From: an uncultured Kiritimatiellota bacterium
GTDB lineage: Bacteria; Verrucomicrobiota; Kiritimatiellia; RFP12; UBA1067
Length of the DNA stretch: 14,461 nucleotides
Reading direction: 5' to 3'
Assembly: GCA_934635045.1 (NCBI GenBank)
Contig: CAKTZA010000079.1
Span: 1 to 14,461 of the forward strand
Each line of letters starts with the position of its first letter. Within the stretch, counting starts at the first letter, position 1. The translations under genes and the position numbers were made by a program. Positions 12,492-14,461 of the stretch are shown here, one piece after another. The notes below the pieces were generated by a model. It worked only from the letters and a program-made list of their open reading frames with translations, made no database searches and was not told where the DNA came from.

Positions 12492-13523
12492 CTAAAAGAG
12501 ATTTACGAATCTCTCCGCAAGCGGCGCAAGGTCGCGCGTGGCGTCCGGGCCCGCCTCGACGAGCCCGACGAAAAGCCGCATCCCCGCCGCACGGAACTGG
12601 GCGGCGAGCGTCGCGTCCGGCGTGCCCGTGTCGCCGTCGGTGATGACCACGACGGCGCGCGGACGTTGCCGGCGCGGCAGGTTGAGGACGTGCCGCAGCA
12701 CGCAGTCGATGTCCGTCCCGCCCGTCGAGTCGAACCGGTGCGCGGCCAAATCGCGGACAGACGCCTCGCGCACGACCGTCGAGAAGACATGGACGCGGCA
12801 GCGTCCGCGCCGGACGTGCGGCAGAAGCGCCGCCGCGACGGACGGCACCTTGTCCGCGACCGAACCCGACACGTCGAAGTAGACGAACGCCTGACGGTTG
12901 TCGCGGCAGGCGGGACGTCGCACGGCGCACGCGCTGTGGTAAAGGAGCGCATCCCCCAATAGCCGTTCGCGCGCCGCGTGTGTGCGGTCGCGGCAGTCGG
13001 GCCAGAACGTCGTCGTCTCGACCGTTCGTGTGCGCCGGGTCTGCACGCGAATCTCCTTCGGCCCCGGCAACGCGGACGGTCTGGACTCGGCCATTTCGCC
13101 ATGATCGCGTCCATGAGGTCTTTCATTTCCTGCGACAGATCTGCGTCCGCCGTTTCGTCGCCATGCGAACCGAGGAGGAGCGGGTGCGGCGGGCACGGGG
13201 TGCCCGCCCTACCGTCGCTCGGTCGAGCGATCGCCCCGCGACCGCCGTCACCCAGTCGGGCGGTCGCCCCGCAGCCGCCGCAGGGAACGCAGATCGAAAC
13301 CTCCTTCACGCAGCCGCTCGCGACGAGCGCCTCGTAGACGTCGTGGTACGTGCCGACGTCCGACGTGCCGTAGAGAAGGCTCAAGGCCGCCTGTGCCTCT
13401 GGCGGCGTGCCCGCGCCCGGTGGACGCAGAAGCGCGAACGGCATCTTGTCGGCGGGATAGTAGTCCGTGAAAAGCGACGTGAACGCCGGATTGGGAAAAA
13501 GCGAGCAGAGGAGCGCACGTCAT
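12492..13523 (-). pseudogene. von Willebrand factor A domain gene broken by frameshift
   Basis: The C-terminal half (about 13093 to 12492) encodes a VWA domain with an intact MIDAS: FVYFDVSGSV (about 12884-12855), STGGTD and VVVITDGD, ending FVNLF. The N-terminal half lies in another frame (about 13517 to 13097: FTDYYPADKMPFALLRPPGAG, ALSLLYGTSDVGTYHDVYEAL, DLMDAIMAKW). Adding one A to the AAA at 13096-13094 would join the frames as MAKMAESRP. A start ATG at 13523 overlaps the preceding stop as ATGA but is one base out of frame with the N-half. A GC-rich palindromic repeat is inserted in the N-half. VWA genes commonly pair with MoxR ATPases in complex-assembly chaperone systems, and a MoxR remnant lies just upstream. 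The reading frame is broken, unless the shift is a sequencing error. Confidence 0.75.
13188..13280. repeat. GC-rich palindromic repeat element inside the VWA gene
   Basis: It contains a perfect 9-bp inverted repeat with 3-nt loop (GGCGGGCAC GGG GTGCCCGCC, 13188-13208), a second 7-bp inverted repeat (TCGCTCG/CGAGCGA, 13215-13230) and two direct copies of a 20-bp unit (13228-13247 and 13261-13280, 17 of 20 identical, 33-bp period). On the minus strand the first hairpin reads as GGCGGGCACCCCGTGCCCGCC, the form of dispersed short palindromes in PVC-group genomes. In the VWA frame it encodes a Gly/Arg/Pro-rich filler (RPSDGRAGTPCPPHP). Confidence 0.6.
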
Positions 13524-13930
13524 GACGCGCCCCCGAATTGAGGAAAATACTTGGCAGGGAAGCCGATCGTGTCGAAGACAGAATTCACTGTCAGCCTCAG
13601 CTCCCGACGCGGCACGTAAATGAGCCCCGACACCCGCCCCAGAACCGCAGCGGTAAGGATTGGGTCTGAGCAGACCTGATAGACGCCCGGATGACGTCGC
13701 AGAAGGTCGTCCAACGGTGCGTTGAGGTCCTCGCAGAGGCTTCCCACCATGAATCCCGTCGGACGCGGCACGGCGTCCAGTTCGGCCTTGTGCCTGCGAA
13801 CGAAATCCTCGAACCGGTTCCGGATATCCGCTTCGCGCTGCTGGTCTGTCTTTTTCCCGTTGTACGCCACGCCCACGCCAGTACACCCCGCATCGAAGAC
13901 GATCTGCTTGCCGATAGGCCGCACGACCAT
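13520..13930 (-). CDS. Unrecognised 136-aa protein between the MoxR and VWA remnants
   Basis: From ATG 13930 (MVVRPIGKQIVFDAG) to a TGA at 13522-13520. The frame stays open upstream to 13987, but the extra residues overlap the MoxR remnant in another frame. I do not recognise the family. Visible features: VFDAGCTGVGVAYNG near the start, a charged helical stretch (READIRNRFEDFVRRHKAEL), MVGSLCEDLNAPLDDLLRRHPGV, and an apolar C-terminal half (TAAVLGRVSGLIYVP) ending YFPQFGGAS. No membrane segment or signal peptide. Third-position GC is visibly lower than in recD2 or nrdD, so it may be foreign or already drifting. The stop overlaps a downstream ATG as ATGA, the usual sign of an operon junction with the VWA gene. 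It may itself be part of a larger broken gene. Confidence 0.5.
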   Translation of the reverse strand: MVVRPIGKQIVFDAGCTGVGVAYNGKKTDQQREADIRNRFEDFVRRHKAELDAVPRPTGFMVGSLCEDLNAPLDDLLRRHPGVYQVCSDPILTAAVLGRVSGLIYVPRRELRLTVNSVFDTIGFPAKYFPQFGGAS

Positions 13931-13943
13931 CTTCACCGTCGTG

Positions 13944-14354
13944 CGCGGGCTCGCCCGTCCGCGCCGCGAGGACGTCACGCGCGGCATGGACGGCGAGTGC
14001 GCACCGCAGGAGCATGGTCGCTCGGCGCGTCGAGACGTCGTAGTGCGCGGCGCGGAGCTTGGGGACGAGCGTGAGGACGTAGGGCGTGAGGCGCGGCGTC
14101 AGTTCGGGGATGAGCGATTCGTAGCGGGCGCGGGCCTCAGCGATGAGTGCGCGAATCGCGAGGGGGCGGCCCTGGACGCGGCGCTCGTAGATGATGGGAA
14201 AGAGCTTGTTCTGCAGTTCCGGGCGCGTGCGGCTGATCTCGTCGATGAAGACGACCTCGGCGTCCCAGATGCTCTCCGGCGAGGCGAGGTAGTCGAGCTG
14301 CGTGCGCGCGGCGTTCGGCATCGGCACGCCCACGAGATCGTCGTATTGTATCAC
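13944..14354 (-). pseudogene. MoxR-type AAA+ ATPase remnant
   Basis: The first part (14354 to about 14157) matches the segment around Walker B of MoxR-like ATPases: YDDLVGVPMPN, VVFIDEISRTRPELQNKLFPIIYERRVQG. Walker A and everything before it are absent, and an in-frame TAA lies upstream among non-coding sequence, so the gene is truncated at its 5' end. At about 14150-14165 the frame passes directly into a C-terminal helical region (AEARARYESLIPELTPRLTPYVLTLVPKLRAAHYDVSTRRATMLLRCALAVHAARDVLA), skipping the sensor-1/arginine-finger part of the core. Similarity ends near 13944, although the frame stays open to 13248. MoxR ATPases work with VWA proteins in assembly or maturation; this copy cannot bind ATP normally. 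Confidence 0.75.
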
Positions 14355-14373
14355 ATTGCCGTTCCGACCGCAA
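14345..14373 (-). promoter_or_regulatory. Promoter-like TTGCGG-17-TACAAT at the head of the MoxR remnant
   Basis: On the minus strand TTGCGG (14373-14368), a 17-nt spacer and TACAAT (14350-14345) preceded by TGA, an extended -10. The -10 overlaps codons 2-4 of the open frame, so a transcript would start near 14338, inside it. Either the promoter was created or brought in by the truncation, or it is coincidental. Confidence 0.4.
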
Positions 14374-14461
14374 GGGGGGGGCTGCCTGGATTATCCCCGG
14401 TTTTGGAAATGGCTACCGAACCCTCGCGAGGCCTCGCGCGGTTTTCATCGATTTTGCCGTT
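14355..14461. other. Non-coding end of window with G-run and 14-bp palindrome
   Basis: No gene recognised. Contents: a run of eight G (14374-14381), a perfect 14-bp palindrome CGCGAGGCCTCGCG (14425-14438), and three short TTTT tracts spaced through 14400-14457. Translation on the minus strand gives no Walker A or other MoxR sequence, so the homology boundary of the remnant lies at about 14350. Confidence 0.5.

Noticed and set aside
13188..13280. CRISPR-like array
   Set aside because: Only two diverged 20-bp copies with a 13-nt gap, and no cas genes.
13691..14074. Plus-strand frame of 127 codons
   Set aside because: Antisense to the 136-aa frame and the MoxR remnant; no motif or SD, and the minus strand has family similarity.
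14425..14438. 14-bp palindrome as an attachment or recombination site
   Set aside because: It stands alone, with no integrase gene, flanking repeats or second copy in the window.

Overview
The window is GC-rich DNA with strong C/G bias at third codon positions. It probably comes from an anaerobic bacterium of the Verrucomicrobiota/Kiritimatiellota/Lentisphaerota side of the PVC group. That placement is inference: it rests on the oxygen-sensitive class III ribonucleotide reductase, an Ala/Pro-rich insertion in an exporter, a tiny Trp-rich lipoprotein and short GC-rich palindromic repeats. No single marker proves it.

Layout. Positions 1-2108 hold a minus-strand ABC exporter of the MsbA type. 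Divergent from it, a good promoter (2204-2233) leads into tRNA-Thr(CGU) and tRNA-His(GUG), then a coiled-coil/zinc-ribbon protein gene, then the RNase P RNA (3187-3570) and nnrD (NAD(P)HX dehydratase, 3579-4424). The RNase P RNA ends in a perfect 20-bp P1 helix whose 3' strand carries the nnrD Shine-Dalgarno. After a weak terminator comes a regulatory interval (4425-4643) with a tandem 10-bp repeat, a promoter overlapped by an NrdR-box-like palindrome and a possible 9-codon leader ORF. It precedes the tightly overlapping genes nrdD-nrdG-recD2 (4644-9515).

On the opposite strand a three-gene unit runs from a promoter at about 11862-11890: a membrane-anchored coiled-coil protein, a 52-aa lipoprotein not previously listed as an open frame because of its size, and an RluA-type pseudouridine synthase whose stop overlaps the recD2 stop. 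An 8-bp tandem repeat forms the ribosome-binding region of the synthase gene.

From 11900 to 14354 the minus strand is a zone of decayed genes: a metK relic lacking its middle, a von Willebrand A gene broken by at least one frameshift and carrying a palindromic repeat, an unrecognised 136-aa frame, and a MoxR-type AAA+ remnant lacking Walker A and the second half of its ATPase core. The flanking housekeeping genes are intact, so local decay is more likely than poor sequence. I find no CRISPR array, transposase or prophage. The most unusual items are the RNase P/nnrD overlap, the recurring extended -10 promoters placed so that mRNAs would have almost no leader, the nrd regulatory region, and the decayed MoxR-VWA locus.
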